Assembly: GCF_000721105.1 (NCBI RefSeq)
Contig: NZ_JOEV01000009.1
Span: forward strand, 1-64,000
Origin: Streptomyces cellulosae
Lineage (GTDB): Bacteria; Actinomycetota; Actinomycetes; Streptomycetales; Streptomycetaceae
DNA: 64,000 nucleotides
Direction: 5' to 3'
A program made the translations under genes and the position numbers. Of this stretch, positions 63,060-64,000 are shown in pieces. Within the stretch, counting starts at the first letter, position 1; every line of letters starts with the position of its first letter. Below the pieces are notes generated by a model. It saw only the letters and a program-made list of their open reading frames with translations, was not told where the DNA came from and did no database searches.

Positions 63060-64000
63060 CTACACACGGGACAGCTGAGCCACCGTCGCCGGGTCGGCCG
63101 GGGTGGCGCGGGTGGCGTACTGCGGGACGGGGGTGTCGTCCCCGCCGGTGTCGCGGACGAGGCCGTAGCGCCGGGCGCCCTGGGCGGGGCCGGTGGTGAC
63201 GTCCCGCCGCACCGCGTCCCAGGTGGTCGGGAAGACGCTCAGGCCGTAGTCGGCGCCCCGCTCGTTCACGGTGAGGGTGACGCTGCCGTCCACGTAGAAG
63301 TACTCGTTCTGCCACATCTGCTGGGTGCCGGCCGGCAGGACGGCGTAGCCGGTGGCCGCGTTGCCCATGCCGGTGGCGGAGGGGTCGGTGGTGCTGACGG
63401 GGTCGTCCATGCGGCGGCCGCCGCCGGAGGCGACGTGGAAGAGCCTGCCCTTCAGGCCGGTCCAGGCCGGCATGACCAGGCTGCCCGCCCGGTACTGGGG
63501 CGAGATCTGCCAGCGGACGAGGACGTACCCCCGACCGCTGAGCGTCACGCTGTCCCCGCGGTGGTTCATGGTGGCGTGCGCGCCGCCGGTGCTGGTGATG
63601 CCGGACTCGGGCCGGTGCGGGAGGGGAGCGGGCTCGGCGTTCGGCCCGGGTGCCCGGTCGACGGCGTCGACGACCGTGCCGTACAGGTCGGTCCTGGTCG
63701 TCGGGGTCACCGACGGGGAGGACGATGCGGGCGAGGGGGGCGAGGAGGGCGGTGCGGCCGGTGGCGGTGGTGGGGCGGAAGTGGTCGCCGGGCCGGGGGT
63801 GATGACGGCCGCGCGCGGAGGCGGGGCGTCCGGGGTCCGGGTGACGACGTAGGCACCGCCGGCCACGACGGTCACGCCCGCGGTCAGGGCGACAGCTGGC
63901 TTGGCGAGTGCGCCGACCACCTTGGCGGACCAGCCGGCGGAGGTGGAGGCGACCGTGGCGGCCGCGGCCGTCTTGCCGCCGAGGGCCAGCGACAGCGTGA
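63060..64000 (-). CDS. Membrane protein with Pro/Ser-rich linker (N-terminus outside the window)
   Basis: The frame is open from the stop at 63060 through the window edge, so the N-terminus is missing. Visible parts are an Ala/Thr-rich stretch, one membrane helix (AVALTAGVTVVAGGAYVVT), a Pro/Ser/Thr-rich linker of about 50 residues, and a C-terminal beta-rich domain of about 200 residues (HRGDSVTLSGRGYVLVRWQISP, YFYVDGSVTLTVNERG). The C-terminal domain would be outside the cell. The overall form suits a sigma-factor-like or regulatory protein fused to an extracytoplasmic sensor, but that is a guess. It is convergent with the GDPD gene. Confidence 0.6.
   Translation of the reverse strand, partial: TLSLALGGKTAAAATVASTSAGWSAKVVGALAKPAVALTAGVTVVAGGAYVVTRTPDAPPPRAAVITPGPATTSAPPPPPAAPPSSPPSPASSSPSVTPTTRTDLYGTVVDAVDRAPGPNAEPAPLPHRPESGITSTGGAHATMNHRGDSVTLSGRGYVLVRWQISPQYRAGSLVMPAWTGLKGRLFHVASGGGRRMDDPVSTTDPSATGMGNAATGYAVLPAGTQQMWQNEYFYVDGSVTLTVNERGADYGLSVFPTTWDAVRRDVTTGPAQGARRYGLVRDTGGDDTPVPQYATRATPADPATVAQLSRV

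Overview
The window is a high-GC actinobacterial chromosome segment, almost certainly Streptomyces. The evidence is the very GC-rich third codon positions, frequent GTG starts with GGAGG-type ribosome sites, Tat-dependent lipoproteins, and a core gene order (rimP-nusA-ylxR-infB-DUF503-rbfA-truB, dxr-site-2 protease-ispG, proS) that is typical of that genus. No tRNA, rRNA, CRISPR array, insertion sequence or integrase was seen.

Layout. (1) 1-24000 is mostly core: ribF, a large STAND-type NTPase with a degenerate trypsin-like domain, the translation/transcription operon running leftwards from rimP to truB, two small ferritin-like proteins, a kinase-fold protein that has lost its catalytic residues, proS, two acetyltransferases, the MEP-pathway block dxr / site-2 protease / ispG, and a long acyl-CoA dehydrogenase. 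The ispG copy has lost its start codon and about 57 N-terminal codons, so it looks like a pseudogene. (2) 24286-42182 is a self-contained carbohydrate locus that reads as a xyloglucan utilisation system. It holds a LacI-type regulator, GH31 alpha-xylosidase, GH12 and GH74 secreted endo-xyloglucanases, GH95 alpha-fucosidase, GH42 beta-galactosidase, a GH3 beta-glucosidase with two extra domains, and an oligosaccharide ABC importer (lipoprotein plus two permeases, no ATPase). A shared palindrome, TCGAAGCGCTTCGA, lies at the regulator's own promoter and at both sides of the divergent importer/GH3 promoter region, which ties the locus into one regulon. (3) 42243-58810 is a polyamine-to-succinate block. 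It holds a spermidine/putrescine-type ABC importer (binding protein, ATPase, two permeases), a PuuB-like FAD oxidase, an aminobutyraldehyde-type dehydrogenase, GABA aminotransferase, a second aldehyde dehydrogenase and a PucR-type regulator, interrupted by a TraG/FtsK-like membrane ATPase, a PAP2 phosphatase and a small unknown protein. (4) 58890-64000 holds a NADAR-family protein, two proline-rich DUF4190 membrane proteins, an adenosine-deaminase-family enzyme (possibly aminodeoxyfutalosine deaminase), a glycerophosphodiester phosphodiesterase and a membrane protein cut by the window edge.

How the genes work together. In the xyloglucan locus the secreted GH74 and GH12 enzymes would cut the polymer outside the cell, the importer would bring in decorated oligosaccharides, and the enzymes without signal peptides (GH95, GH42, GH31, GH3) would strip fucose, galactose, xylose and glucose inside; the LacI protein would release all three promoters when the inducer appears. 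In the polyamine block, imported putrescine (or its gamma-glutamyl derivative) would be oxidised to an aldehyde, then to GABA, transaminated by GabT to succinate semialdehyde and oxidised to succinate. All functional assignments are from reading protein motifs by eye; no database search was run.
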